Shown in pieces: positions 54,648 to 63,403 of a stretch of DNA of 64,000 nt. The DNA lies in assembly GCF_036002945.1 (NCBI RefSeq), contig NZ_CP108529.1, forward strand, positions 8,303,001 through 8,367,000. The letters run 5' to 3'. Position numbers and translations under genes: made by a program. The first letter of the stretch is position 1. Every line of letters begins with the position of its first letter. The stretch comes from Streptomyces sp. NBC_01224. GTDB taxonomy: Bacteria; Actinomycetota; Actinomycetes; Streptomycetales; Streptomycetaceae. The notes beneath the pieces were generated by a model. That model searched no databases. It saw only the letters and a program-made list of their open reading frames with translations, and was not told the origin of the DNA.

Positions 54648-55124
54648 TCACATGTTCTTCGCGCCTGTCTTGGTGGCCTCCCGGATACGCGTGTACGTGC
54701 CGCAGCGGCAGATGTTGCGGATCTCGTGGAGGTCACGGTCCTCGATCTCGCGCCCATCGGCAGTGGCCTGCCGGACCTTGGCGACGGCGGCCAGGATCTG
54801 GCCTGGCTGGCAGTAGTCGCACTGTGCGACGTCCGGGTCCAGCCAGGCCTCCTGCATCGGATGCAGGTCCTTGCCGACGGTGGCGGGCAGCCCCTCGATC
54901 GTGGTGATCTCGTCGTCCGGCGTGATCTTCGACACGGGGACCGAACACGGGTTGAATGCCTTGCCGTTGATGTGCGACGTGCAGGCCTGGCGCACGCCGA
55001 GACCGCAGCCGTACTTGGGTCCCGTGACGCCGAGCAGATCGCGCAGCACCCACAACAGTCGTACGTCGTCCTCGGCCTCGACGGTGATCTGCTCGCCGTT
55101 GAGCTCGAAAGTGTGGCTTGCCAT
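54648..55124 (-). CDS. 2Fe-2S subunit of a xanthine dehydrogenase/aldehyde oxidase-type enzyme, with a mutated ligand
   Basis: A 158-residue two-cluster iron-sulfur subunit of the xanthine oxidase family. The plant-ferredoxin-type N-terminal half should carry C-x4-C-x2-C and a fourth Cys. The sequence has Cys40 in YGCGLG, Cys48 and Cys60 (NPCSVP), but the second ligand is Arg45 (GLGVRQACT). CGC replaces the expected TGC, a single transition. The C-terminal helical half keeps its ligands (CDYCQPGQ and ICRCGTY). The frame is otherwise intact. Neighbouring genes of the same complex (molybdenum subunit, XdhC) are broken, so this gene is probably no longer under selection. In a functional operon it would pass electrons from the molybdenum site. 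Confidence 0.85.
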   Translation of the reverse strand: MASHTFELNGEQITVEAEDDVRLLWVLRDLLGVTGPKYGCGLGVRQACTSHINGKAFNPCSVPVSKITPDDEITTIEGLPATVGKDLHPMQEAWLDPDVAQCDYCQPGQILAAVAKVRQATADGREIEDRDLHEIRNICRCGTYTRIREATKTGAKNM

Positions 55125-55142
55125 GGCTGGACTCAGGGCTCC

Positions 55143-56095
55143 TCAGTAGGCGCGGTCAAGACCGTCGGTGGGGGACTGGGGTGTGGACGGTTCGATGGGC
55201 AATGGTTCGAAGCCGAGGGTGCCATGGTTGATCGGGAAGCTCGTCGGCATGCTGCCCGTCGCGCGTGCGTACGCGCAGGCGATGGCGGCGAACGCGGGCG
55301 CGACCCCCAACTCGCTTGCTCCGGAGGGCTTGTCGCTGGTGCCCGGCATGACGACAACCCGTAGTTCGGGCGGGGTGTTCCACTGCCGTGTGTAGAAGTA
55401 GTTGTCCCAACTGCCCTCCAGCGGTATGCCGTCCTTGATGTGCAGGCTGGAGGTGAGTGCCATGGCGGGAGCGTCGTTGAGACCGCCCATCATCCGGGCG
55501 TCCAGGCGACGGGGGTTGATGGCGAATCCCGCGTCGACGACCACCAGGGCCTTTGTGACGCGCGGTCCCGTCACCGCGTCCCGGATCTTCCGGTTGACGG
55601 TCTCCGGACGACAGTCGATCTCGACGAGCGTGGCGACCGCGCCCGGTACCCCGAGTGCGGGCCGATGCCCTGGGCCACCCCCGGGGGCAGTGACCTGCCC
55701 CAGTCGTCCTCGTCAACCGCCTTGTCCAGGACGGCGCGCAACTGCTCGTCCTTGAGGAACTCGCGACGGAACCCCACGGGGTCTTTGCCCATCCTCGCGG
55801 CGAGCTGATCGACGACCAGCTCCCGCGCGCACGCCACATTCGGGGAGTAGATGTTGCGCATGCTGCCGGTGTTGAGCTTCAGCGGCACCTCGTTGAGCAG
55901 CTGGGTGGTGACACCGAAGTTGTACGGCGAGGACTGAGTCAGCCCGAAGATCGTCTCGGCGAACGTCAGGTTGCCGGCGACGGGCAACTTCGCCGCCGTC
56001 GACGTGATCGTCTCGCCGAGACCGTGGCCGAAGTCGGTCTGCGAACTGGTGTGCCGCTGCTCATAACTGAGGACGTTGCCGAGCGCGTATGTCGC
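55143..56095 (-). pseudogene. Molybdenum-binding subunit of a xanthine dehydrogenase-type enzyme, truncated and frameshifted
   Basis: C-terminal part only. One frame gives TSSQTDFGHGLGETITSTAA, then NTGSMRNIYSPNVACARELV and AVDEDDWGRSLPPGVAQGIG. A frameshift near 55655 moves the reading to VPGAVATLVEIDCRPETVNR, then FAINPRRLDARMMGGLNDAP, then the active-site SGASELGVAPAFAAIACAYA near the C-terminus. The catalytic Glu region is therefore present, but the protein is split and its N-terminal 400 or more residues are gone. Upstream it is fused to a PucR fragment. Confidence 0.82.
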
Positions 56096-56109
56096 GCGTA
56101 CACGTGAGA

Positions 56110-56510
56110 CGCACATTGGATGCGTACGGCGAGGGAGAGTTCCACATGGTCGCCACAGTTCGTGATGTCGTGTCCGGTGATGGTGTGGATCCTGAGGAGG
56201 CGGCTGAGGACGGTCTCGCGGTGACGGAGCAGCAACTAGGCCGTCCGGACCACGGATCCGGCTGTAGTGACCCAGGCCTTCAGGGTGTCGAGCAGCGTTT
56301 GGTGCTCCGCGTCGGCCAGGTCGCGCTCGGCCATCGCATGCTCGTGACGCGCCTCCTCGCCATCCGGAGCCCGACGCCACCCGAGCACTGGCTGAACAAT
56401 TGGCTGTTCTCACCGCGCGAGCACGCGGTGACAGCCCTGGCCGCCGAGGGCAGGCCCATGGACCTGGTAGGTGGCGAGGCCGGTCGGCGCGGTGCGGGAA
56501 CATGCCCGAG
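56110..56510 (-). pseudogene. PucR/CdaR-family regulator C-terminal relic
   Basis: On the minus strand the sequence reads LLDTLKAWVTTAGSVVRTA, then an in-frame stop, then LLLRHRETVLSRLLRIHTIT, GHDITNCGDHVELSLAVRI. This is the helix-turn-helix end of a PucR-type regulator (canonical HRNTLRYRLxRIxELTGxDL). PucR proteins often control purine catabolism, which fits the adjacent xdh remains. The stop and missing N-terminus show it is dead. Confidence 0.65.
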
Positions 56511-56612
56511 TTCCGTCCACCGAACCTTGATCACGTTTCGACGGACAGCGAGTAAGGAACAGATGGGTGTCTTACGTTGGTTGTCCCGCAGTCATCATGA
56601 AGGAGTGCGTAC

Positions 56613-57542
56613 ATGACGATCTCGCTCGGTCTCGGTCTCCCGCAGATGAAGCAGTACGACATCGGCCGCGATGTGGCCACCGTGGCACGTGCGGCGGAGG
56701 AGGCCGGATACGCGAGTCTTTGGGTCTTCGAGCGTGTCCTTTTTCCTGAGCCCGCCACCCAGGGGCTGTACGGCGTACCGGGGCTGCCGTGGCCCGACCA
56801 GTACCGTAGTGTCGCCGACCCACTCGTCACGCTCGCGCTGGCCGCCGCGGCCACCGGCCGGGCCCGGCTCGGCACCAGCGTCCTGGTCGCGCCTTTGCAC
56901 GTGCCGTTCCAGCTGGCCCGTTCGCTCGCCTCGCTGGACGTCGCGAGTGGTGGGCGAGTGATCGCGGGCCTCGGCACGGGATGGTCTCTGGACGAGTATG
57001 CGGCCGCCTCCGTCGCGCCTTTCGAGAAGCGTGGTGCGGTCCTGGACGAGCTGCTGGACGTGTGTGCGGCCGTCTGGGGCCCGGACCCCGTCTCCTACGA
57101 GGGCGAGCTGACCACCATCGCCCCGTCCGAGGTCGGCCCCAAGCCGGTGCGCCCCATTCCGGTCTACCTGCCCGCGAACAGCCCGCGCGCCACCCGCCGT
57201 CTGATCGACCGGGCGGATGGCTGGATGCCCGTGGCCATGGGCGCCGACCGGCTGGCCGAGGAGTGGCAGCGGGTACGGGACGTGGCCGCCGAGCGCGGTC
57301 GGGAGCGTCCGATCGGTGTCTGCGCCCGTGCCAATGCGCGGTACAGCCCCAAGCCGTTCGAGGGTGCGGGCCGACAGCCCTTCCACGGGAGCGTGGCGCA
57401 GATCGTCGAGGACCTGGTGGCACATGCCGAAACGGGCGTACCGGAGTTCCTGCTGGATCTCCAGGGCGCGACGCGCGACGCCGCGGAGCTGATCGACGTG
57501 GCGGCCGAGGTGTACGAGGCAGCGCGAGCCGCGGGCGTCTGA
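56613..57542 (+). CDS. LLM-class flavin/F420-dependent oxidoreductase
   Basis: A 309-residue luciferase-like monooxygenase-family enzyme with an (alpha/beta)8 barrel that binds FMN or F420. It shows the N-terminal GLGLPQMKQYDIGRDVATVA, the ASLWVFERVLFP strand, RARLGTSVLVAPLHVP and the GRVIAGLGTGWSLDEY segment typical of the group. The ATG at 56613 follows AAGGAG at ideal distance. It appears intact amid pseudogenes and reads away from them. The substrate is unknown; actinobacterial members of this group more often use F420. Confidence 0.9.
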   Translation: MTISLGLGLPQMKQYDIGRDVATVARAAEEAGYASLWVFERVLFPEPATQGLYGVPGLPWPDQYRSVADPLVTLALAAAATGRARLGTSVLVAPLHVPFQLARSLASLDVASGGRVIAGLGTGWSLDEYAAASVAPFEKRGAVLDELLDVCAAVWGPDPVSYEGELTTIAPSEVGPKPVRPIPVYLPANSPRATRRLIDRADGWMPVAMGADRLAEEWQRVRDVAAERGRERPIGVCARANARYSPKPFEGAGRQPFHGSVAQIVEDLVAHAETGVPEFLLDLQGATRDAAELIDVAAEVYEAARAAGV

Positions 57543-57663
57543 CGATCGCGCGATGGTGTCCGGGCCCGCTGCCCTGCGCGGACGGATCGCGGACGTCGTC
57601 TTGCGGCCGGCCTGTTGATGCGTCCCGGTCGTGCGTCGGCGTAAGTCGCAGCCGCAGCTCGAA

Positions 57664-57698
57664 GGGGAGCTGGGACGATGTTTTTGTCCCAGCACCCC
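57664..57698. terminator. Hairpin downstream of the LLM gene
   Basis: Arms 57664-57676 and 57686-57698 pair with one mismatch, including the perfect GCTGGGAC/GTCCCAGC core, around a loop ending in five T. It lies about 120 bases after the LLM stop codon and could end that transcript. Confidence 0.5.
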
Positions 57699-57834
57699 TC
57701 CGGCCCGCACGGGCTGTCCGCATCCCGCTCAGCCGGGCATCCTCCAACGAGGCGACCGACGCTTGCGTCAAGGCCCCGCCCAGTGGGCGGTGTTCCGGGC
57801 CGGAGCCCTTCGGACCGATTCTTGAGCAATCGGC

Positions 57835-58020
57835 TCACTTCCGTTCCACCAGCCGCGCGGTCGCGGACAGTGCCATGCGCAGCGCGCTGTCTCGGTCCGT
57901 CCCGTGCTGGCCGAGGACGACGCGCGTACTCAACCCGTCGAGCAGGGCCAGGAGTTCGGAAGCGCGCGCCTGCGTATCCAGGTCCGCTGCGAAGCGGCCC
58001 TGCCGCGCCACCGTCCAGTT
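57835..58020 (-). pseudogene. TetR-family regulator C-terminal relic
   Basis: The minus strand encodes GRFAADLDTQARASELLALL, then DGLSTRVVLGQHGTDRDSAL, then RMALSATARLVERK and a stop. That is the ligand-domain end of a TetR regulator of the type found beside Streptomyces transporters. It has no N-terminal HTH; upstream it is fused to a permease fragment on the opposite strand. Confidence 0.6.
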
Positions 58021-58367
58021 CGCCGAGCGCTGGATCGCGTACGCTCTCGCCATCGGCTTCGCCGCGCTCCTGGTTTTCCTGCTGGCCGGCGCCGACACGG
58101 GCAAATCAGCCGCGCTGCCCGGTGCGTCCGGGTGGAGCCTGGCATGCGTCGTGATGCCGGCCGGTCCGTTCTCGTACGTTCCGATGCCCGCTGACTACAC
58201 GCGCTACCTCCCGAGGGCGACCTCGCTGCGGTCGCTCACCTGGTACGGCGCCCTCGGCGGCTTCGCGTCGTCGGTCGCTCAGGGCGTGGCGGGGGTGGCC
58301 GCAGCCACGCAGACGGACATGACCGACGCCGTGGCGGGCACGGAGCAGCTGCTGCCGGAGTGGGTGC
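58021..58367 (+). pseudogene. NCS1 purine/cytosine permease fragment
   Basis: The plus strand reads WIAYALAIGFAALLVFLLAG, then WSLACVVMPAGPFSYVPMPA, DYTRYLPRATSLRSLTWYGA, LGGFASSVAQGVAGVAAATQ. This is an internal piece of an NCS1 nucleobase permease, with the typical PAxPFSYxPxAADYTRYLP loop. Both ends are missing. It fits the purine-catabolism theme of the decayed xdh and pucR genes nearby. Confidence 0.72.
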
Positions 58368-58379
58368 GATCGTTTCGCC

Positions 58380-58527
58380 CTGCAAAGGTCGCGGCGAGCA
58401 CGACACCGGCCGAGGTGATGACGCCACCGGTGCCGGCCAGGCCCTCCAGGACGCCACGGGCATGGCCGAGCCGCTCGCTCTCCTCACGTACGCGATGCAT
58501 CAGGAAGATGGTGTAGCCATACCCAGA
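58380..58527 (-). pseudogene. MMPL-family transporter fragment
   Basis: The minus strand reads GYTIFLMHRVREESERLGHA, RGVLEGLAGTGGVITSAGVV, LAATFAG. This is the conserved D-Y-x-I-F-L-x-R-x-R-E-E to GVITSAG segment of an MMPL/RND-type lipid or drug exporter. Only about 49 residues remain, joined tail to tail with the permease fragment. Confidence 0.7.
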
Positions 58528-58568
58528 GGATCATTTGGAGCAAGCGCCTTCCGCTCAACGGCTCGCTG

Positions 58569-59450
58569 TCAAGCGGCACCCGTCAGGTCACGATGGATGA
58601 TGCGGGCCGCTCCTTCGACTGTGCCGACGCCATAGTCCATCGTGCGATTGCCGGTCGAGAGCACAGCCATGCCGTAGTCGTGACCACCGCCGGTGAAGGC
58701 GCCCACGCTGTTCACCCGCCATCCGCCGGTGGTGCGCGGCAGCCAGCCATTCTTGACGTGCACGGATGCCGTAGCGGGTGATCCGGCGGGCACCCCCCAC
58801 CTCTGGTCGGGGGCGACGTGATTCATCAGATCGAGAGCGTAGCTGCGCGAGGAGGGGGTCAGCACCGCATTCTCCGTTGTCAGCAGTTGCATGAGCCGGA
58901 GCTGGTCGCCGGCGGTGATCTGGGTGAGGCCCCAGCTCTTACCTGCAGCGGGAACAGTGTGCCGCATCTGTGCCAGAGTCAGGAACTTCTTGTAGCCGGC
59001 GGAACCGATCTGGTGCCAGAGGGCGGAGGTCGAGTCGTTGTCCGACTTGGTGATCATGGCAGTGGCCAGCTTCACCTCCCGCGGAGTCAGCTCCCGGTGT
59101 GCCTCCTCGGCCTGCCGCAGCAGTGCTCCGAGCACCGAAACCTTCACCACGCTGGCGGAGTCGAAATACGTGTCGGCCTTGAGCTCACAGGTGGTTTCGG
59201 TGACCCGGTCGTAGAGGGCCAGCGACCATGTGCCCTGTCGCCCGTTCAGAGCCCCGGCTATGTCGTGGGACAGTTCGGAGGCCAGTCCTGGCTTCTTAGA
59301 GGTACAGACGACCTTCGAACCACCCGCCGTGGCACTGACGGTGCCGGCCGACGCCGGGGTTGCCAAGGCGAATACGGTGAGCAATGAGCTTGCGGCCAGA
59401 GCAGTGGCCAGACCGCGCCGCGAGCAGGTCAATATGTGTGATCCGTGCAT
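58569..59450 (-). CDS. Secreted class A beta-lactamase-like serine hydrolase
   Basis: A 293-residue exported protein. A signal peptide of about 35 residues (LATALAASSLLTVFALATPA, SAG) is followed by a penicillin-recognising fold. The SxxK motif is Ser100-Val-Val-Lys103, the SDN loop is ITKSDNDSTSALW, and a KxG motif is present as VKNGWLP. Instead of the usual KTG it reads KNG, and I could not confirm the omega-loop Glu166. It may therefore be a true beta-lactamase of unusual type or a cell-wall peptidase-like relative. The ATG at 59450 gives a twin-Arg-like SRRGLAT before the hydrophobic stretch, so Tat export is possible. It is monocistronic. Confidence 0.82.
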   Translation of the reverse strand: MHGSHILTCSRRGLATALAASSLLTVFALATPASAGTVSATAGGSKVVCTSKKPGLASELSHDIAGALNGRQGTWSLALYDRVTETTCELKADTYFDSASVVKVSVLGALLRQAEEAHRELTPREVKLATAMITKSDNDSTSALWHQIGSAGYKKFLTLAQMRHTVPAAGKSWGLTQITAGDQLRLMQLLTTENAVLTPSSRSYALDLMNHVAPDQRWGVPAGSPATASVHVKNGWLPRTTGGWRVNSVGAFTGGGHDYGMAVLSTGNRTMDYGVGTVEGAARIIHRDLTGAA

Positions 59451-60083
59451 GAAGGCTGTGTCCTGTCTCGCTGTGTGCCGTAGGTCATCTCGCCAGACCT
59501 CGCGCGACCGGCTGAGAGTCGGGCTCCCGCTGCGCTTGCTTACATCCGCTCAGCGAAGCGGGCTGCAGCAGGTGGCCGCCCTGGCATCTGTTCGGGCCGC
59601 GGAGAATCGGTGAATGGGGATCGGGGCTCAGCGATACCGGATCGGATCCCAATTCATAGGCCACGGCGACCATACGTGGCCCCGAATCCGGGATCTTGAA
59701 TTTTTGGGGCGAAATGTCCGATATGGGGACTTTGTCGATATGTGATGTTCGCCAAATCGGCAGCCCCTGAAGCGGCGCCATCGAACGCCGAGGCGGCAGG
59801 GTGACCCACGTCCTGCCCGGGGATGCGCGGACGCGCCGAGGGGGCGCATCTTGACGCTCGGCCCGCTCCTGGAGCGTCGGATCCCGCGGCCGGCTCGTCG
59901 CCGATTCCGCCGGAGGGCTCCTGCCGGACATCCCCGGCTCGCTGTTCCGTAGGTCCGGAGTCTGTTCCGGCCCGGCGCATCCCGCGCCTGGGCGCCGTGC
60001 CGACGGAGGCTGTGGTGACGGCTGCCGTCACCGCGCAGTGAACCGGGGGGTCTGATCGTGGCATCCCGCTCGGGAGGCACCGA
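59451..60083. other. Intergenic stretch
   Basis: About 630 bases between two divergent genes. No frame is convincing. It includes an AT-richer patch (59695-59750) unlike its surroundings that may be a promoter or relic. It must hold the beta-lactamase promoter at its left end. Confidence 0.35.
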
Positions 60084-60114
60084 TTGAATGATCAAAGTGG
60101 CGTGGGGTTAGCAT
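60084..60114 (+). promoter_or_regulatory. Candidate promoter of the GAPDH gene
   Basis: TTGAAT (60084-60089) and TAGCAT (60109-60114) are separated by 19 bases, about 32 bases before the GTG start. The boxes resemble the housekeeping sigma consensus, though the spacer is one or two bases long. Confidence 0.4.
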
Positions 60115-60145
60115 ATGAGCGCCGCCTAGCTCGAAAGATAAACCT

Positions 60146-61600
60146 GTGACTGTCAATGACGACTCGTTCACCAACTGGAAGAACCGCGAGGAGATCGCGG
60201 AGTCGATGATCCCCATCATCGGGAAGCTGCACCGGGAGCGGGACGTCACAGTCCTGCTTCACAGCCGCTCCTTGGTGAACAAGTCGGTGGTCAGCATTCT
60301 CAAGACCCACCGATTCGCCCGGCAGATTGCCGGTGAGGAACTCTCGGTCACCGAGACGCTGCCGTTCCTGCAGGCTCTTGCCGCGCTCGATCTCGGTCCT
60401 TCCCAGATCGACATCGGCATGCTCGCTGCGACGTACAAGACCGACGGACGCGGTCTCTCGGTGGCGGAGTTCACCGCCGAGGCCGTCATCGGTGCCACGG
60501 GTGCCGACAAGATCGAGCGCCGCGAGCCGCGCGACGTCGTTCTCTACGGGTTCGGCCGCATCGGCCGCCTCGTCGCCCGCCTGCTCATCGAGAAGGCCGG
60601 CTCGGGCAACGGCCTGCGCCTGCGCGCCATCGTCGTCCGCGGGGGCGGCGGCCGGGCCGACGAGGATCTCGTCAAGCGCGCCTCGCTGCTGCGCCGCGAC
60701 TCCATCCACGGCCAGTTCCAGGGCACGATCACGGTCGACGAGGCGAACAGCACGATCATCGCCAACGGCAACGAGATCAAGGTGATCTACGCCAACGACC
60801 CGTCGGAGGTCGACTACACGGCGCACGGCATCAAGGGCGCCATCCTCATCGACAACACCGGCAAGTGGCGCGACCGCGAGGGCCTGTCCAAGCACCTGCG
60901 CCCCGGCATCGACAAGGTCGTCCTGACCGCGCCGGGCAAGGGCGACGTCCCCAACATCGTGCACGGCGTCAACCACGACACGATCAAGCCGGATGAGCAG
61001 ATCCTGTCCTGCGCGTCCTGCACCACCAACGCGATCGTCCCGCCGCTGAAGGCGATGGCGGACGAGTACGGCGTCCTGCGCGGCCACGTGGAGACCGTCC
61101 ACTCGTTCACCAACGACCAGAACCTGCTGGACAATTACCACAGCTCCGACCGCCGCGGCCGCTCGGCGCCGCTCAATATGGTCATCACCGAGACCGGTGC
61201 CGCCTCCGCCGTCGCCAAGGCGCTGCCCGGCCTCAAGGCGCCGATCACCGGCAGCTCGATCCGCGTCCCGGTGCCGGACGTCTCGATCGCGATCCTCAGC
61301 CTGCGGCTCGGGCGCGAGACCACCCGCGAGGAGGTTCTCGACTACCTCCGCAACGTGTCGCTGACCTCGCCGCTCAAGCGCCAGATCGACTTCACAACTG
61401 CCCCCGACGCGGTGTCGAGCGACTTCATCGGCTCGCGCCACGCCTCGATCGTCGACGCCGGCGCCACCAAGGTCGACGGCGACAACGCGATCCTCTACCT
61501 GTGGTACGACAACGAGTTCGGCTACTCCTGCCAGGTCATCCGCGTCGTCCAGCACGTCTCCGGGGTGGAGTACCCGACCTACCCGGCCCCGGCGGTCTGA
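60146..61600 (+). CDS. Long-form glyceraldehyde-3-phosphate dehydrogenase
   Basis: A 484-residue GAPDH. The NAD(P)-binding fold starts near residue 130 (DVVLYGFGRIGRLVARLL). The catalytic cysteine is in ILSCASCTTNAIVPPL, and the C-terminal WYDNEFGYSCQV is canonical. Classical GAPDH is about 335 residues. Here about 125 extra N-terminal residues (THRFARQIAGEELSVTETLP and DIGMLAATYKTDGRGLSVAE) form an added domain seen in a distinct actinobacterial group that is encoded apart from the glycolytic operon, and may serve gluconeogenesis or NADP use. GTG start at 60146 with AAAGAT upstream. It is followed by a long hairpin. Confidence 0.93.
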   Translation: MTVNDDSFTNWKNREEIAESMIPIIGKLHRERDVTVLLHSRSLVNKSVVSILKTHRFARQIAGEELSVTETLPFLQALAALDLGPSQIDIGMLAATYKTDGRGLSVAEFTAEAVIGATGADKIERREPRDVVLYGFGRIGRLVARLLIEKAGSGNGLRLRAIVVRGGGGRADEDLVKRASLLRRDSIHGQFQGTITVDEANSTIIANGNEIKVIYANDPSEVDYTAHGIKGAILIDNTGKWRDREGLSKHLRPGIDKVVLTAPGKGDVPNIVHGVNHDTIKPDEQILSCASCTTNAIVPPLKAMADEYGVLRGHVETVHSFTNDQNLLDNYHSSDRRGRSAPLNMVITETGAASAVAKALPGLKAPITGSSIRVPVPDVSIAILSLRLGRETTREEVLDYLRNVSLTSPLKRQIDFTTAPDAVSSDFIGSRHASIVDAGATKVDGDNAILYLWYDNEFGYSCQVIRVVQHVSGVEYPTYPAPAV

Positions 61601-61636
61601 TCTCGGCAGACTGCCCGATCCGGCGTCCCGGCAGGC

Positions 61637-61676
61637 GGGGCGGCAACCGATGCCGATCGGTATCGGTGGCCGCCCC
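61637..61676. terminator. Terminator hairpin after the GAPDH gene
   Basis: Fifteen-base arms (61637-61651 and 61662-61676) pair with a single mismatch around a 10-base loop, 36 bases after the GAPDH stop. GC-rich, no U-tract. Confidence 0.65.
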
Positions 61677-62040
61677 ACCGCCCCCGCCGATCGCCACCGG
61701 CAGCGGAATTGGCCGTGGGCCGGGTCACCCGACGCATCACACCGTTTCCGCCACGAACGAGTCGGCGAGTGGTTCATACCCTGGCCGCAAGCCGCCCCGC
61801 ACGACTACCTACGTTCCTCCCGGCGACGCTGCGGCCGTAAGACGCACCCGCCGGTCTTGCCTTGTCCGAGGCAGCGAGAGCCGGCAGTACGTCACGTCAG
61901 GGGGCAGGCGCTCGCGCACGCCCTGTCGATTCACGCAGCGCGGATGGCGCCTCTTCGCAGCCCGCCGGGCAGGGCGCGGCCGACCTCGCGATCGACGCCG
62001 ACGGCTCGACCGACAGCACTCCCGGCCAAGCCTGGGCAGC
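61677..62040. other. Intergenic stretch
   Basis: About 365 bases between the GAPDH terminator and the end of the convergent secreted-protein gene. No recognised coding or RNA feature. Confidence 0.35.
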
Positions 62041-62400
62041 TCACTTCGGATACGGGTCGTAGCAGTCCAGTGCGGGGTGGTAAAGCACCTGCCAGGTGTC
62101 CTCCTCGACAACCCCGGTTCTGTCCAGACCGTGGCACCCCTGAATCCAGCTGATCTTCTTCGACGTGGCTGAGTCGAAGACCCCGTCGACCGCGAGTTTC
62201 GGAACGCCGCCCCACACATTGCTCAGACACTGCGCCTGCTTTACGGACGGACCGGTGTTCACGTACGTGAGCGCGGGACGATCGGTGGAGGACGTGTAGG
62301 AGCATGTCTCCTCAGCGGCGGCCACATCGTGCGTCGTCGTCGCCAAAGCCCCGGCGGTCAGCAGTGCTGTGCCGAGGGCCGCACACTTGCGACGGATCAT
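62041..62400 (-). CDS. Secreted peptidoglycan-binding-domain protein
   Basis: A 119-residue exported protein. A signal peptide of about 28 residues (KCAALGTALLTAGALATTTH, cleavage after AAA) precedes a single PG_binding_1-type domain with QAQCLSNVWGG, LAVDGVFDSATSKKISWIQG and TGVVEEDTWQVLYH. Several cysteines (ETCSY, AQCLS, QGCHG, LDCYD) could make two disulfides, suited to the cell exterior. There is no catalytic domain. The ATG at 62400 follows GAGGAG. Such short secreted proteins are common in Streptomyces and probably bind cell wall; the function is unknown. Confidence 0.85.
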   Translation of the reverse strand: MIRRKCAALGTALLTAGALATTTHDVAAAEETCSYTSSTDRPALTYVNTGPSVKQAQCLSNVWGGVPKLAVDGVFDSATSKKISWIQGCHGLDRTGVVEEDTWQVLYHPALDCYDPYPK

Positions 62401-63062
62401 GTCGGGCACTCCTCTTCGTATGGGCATCTGCGCGTCCATCAAGCATGGGGCGCAAGCGTCGTCCCGCGCATTCGGACCGCCGCGCCCGCGCGAGGTGCAC
62501 CGGCCGGTCCGGAGGCCGGTCGGCCGGTACGCGGACGACCGCTCGGTAGGGCCAGGGGCCTTCGGGGCGGTTGTGGCCCGGGTGCCCGGCCGGGCGGCGC
62601 CGACCGTGGACCTCGGGGAGGCAGACGTCGGCGGGGGAGGGGGCGGGAGGCATCGCAGCTCGGAGCGGCCGCTGCCACCGTGCTGCTCACATGCCACGGC
62701 TTTCAGCGTGTGCCGCCCTGACCTGGGAGGCAGACGTGTGGAGGGGTCGTGTCACACCGTGGAACGCCGCTCCCCGGCACATCACGGTCGGCCGGGGAGC
62801 GGGTGCGGACAGCAGACTGGATGGTCGTTGAAGATCTTCTTCCTTTCGCGGGAGCATTTCTGTCCCTGTCACCCTGGCCCGGCAACTTGTCGGCGACGTT
62901 CCGGGGCATCGCCCCGCCGACGTCGGCGGAGCGCCGGCTACGGCCGTGCTCGACTTCTTCGTGATCACGCTCGACGCCCTGCAGGCCTCGCGGCGGGGCA
63001 TGCAGCGAGCCCCCTCCGGCGCGAGCCGGCGAGGAGCCGCCACCGGACAGCTGCTGTCTCTG
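62401..63062. other. Mostly unassigned region
   Basis: About 660 bases. A plus-strand frame near 62870-63090 is somewhat protein-like (TAVLDFFVITLDALQASRRG) but lacks a good start and I do not recognise it. The left part should contain the promoter of the secreted protein. Confidence 0.3.
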
Positions 63063-63218
63063 TCAGGTCTCCGTGTCCTCAGCGCGGCGCTCACCCTCCG
63101 CCTGGGACGGCTGGGTTCGCGTCGTGGCGGGGTGCCGCTCCTCGGCCGGATTCATGTCCTCTTCCAGCCTCTCGCCCTCGGCCTGCGACGGCGTCGGGTA
63201 CTCGTCGTTCTCGCTCAC
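63063..63218 (-). CDS. Small acidic repeat protein (PSQAEGER motif)
   Basis: A 51-residue soluble, strongly hydrophilic protein in which the motif PSQAEGER occurs twice (TPSQAEGERLEED and QPSQAEGERRAED), about 25 residues apart. The GTG at 63218 follows GGAGG by five bases, much better than the upstream ATGs. I recall similar tiny TPSQAEGER proteins scattered in Streptomyces genomes; no function is known to me. The composition suggests an intrinsically disordered peptide. It lies divergent from the membrane phosphatase gene. Confidence 0.6.
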   Translation of the reverse strand: MSENDEYPTPSQAEGERLEEDMNPAEERHPATTRTQPSQAEGERRAEDTET

Positions 63219-63403
63219 GGCCGCCTCCATAGTCGGAACGAATGCATACAAAATGAGCCTAACGCTTCGTCCAGTCGGGCAGCACGTCCACGACGCGTCA
63301 CGGGAGTTCCGCGCTCAGCCCCCAGCAGGTGGCGAGGAGCTCACCGGGCCCGACCGCACCTGGCCGACTCGTCAGCCGCCGGGCGGCGGTGCACTGTGGA
63401 GAC

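Noticed and set aside
53782-54651. A 289-codon minus-strand gene upstream of the Dap operon
   Set aside because: It is a chance joining of frames over the XdhC pseudogene; only the XdhC-like blocks are meaningful.
60092-61777. Long minus-strand frame opposite the GAPDH gene
   Set aside because: Antisense artefact of strong third-position GC bias; the plus strand carries the GAPDH catalytic motif.
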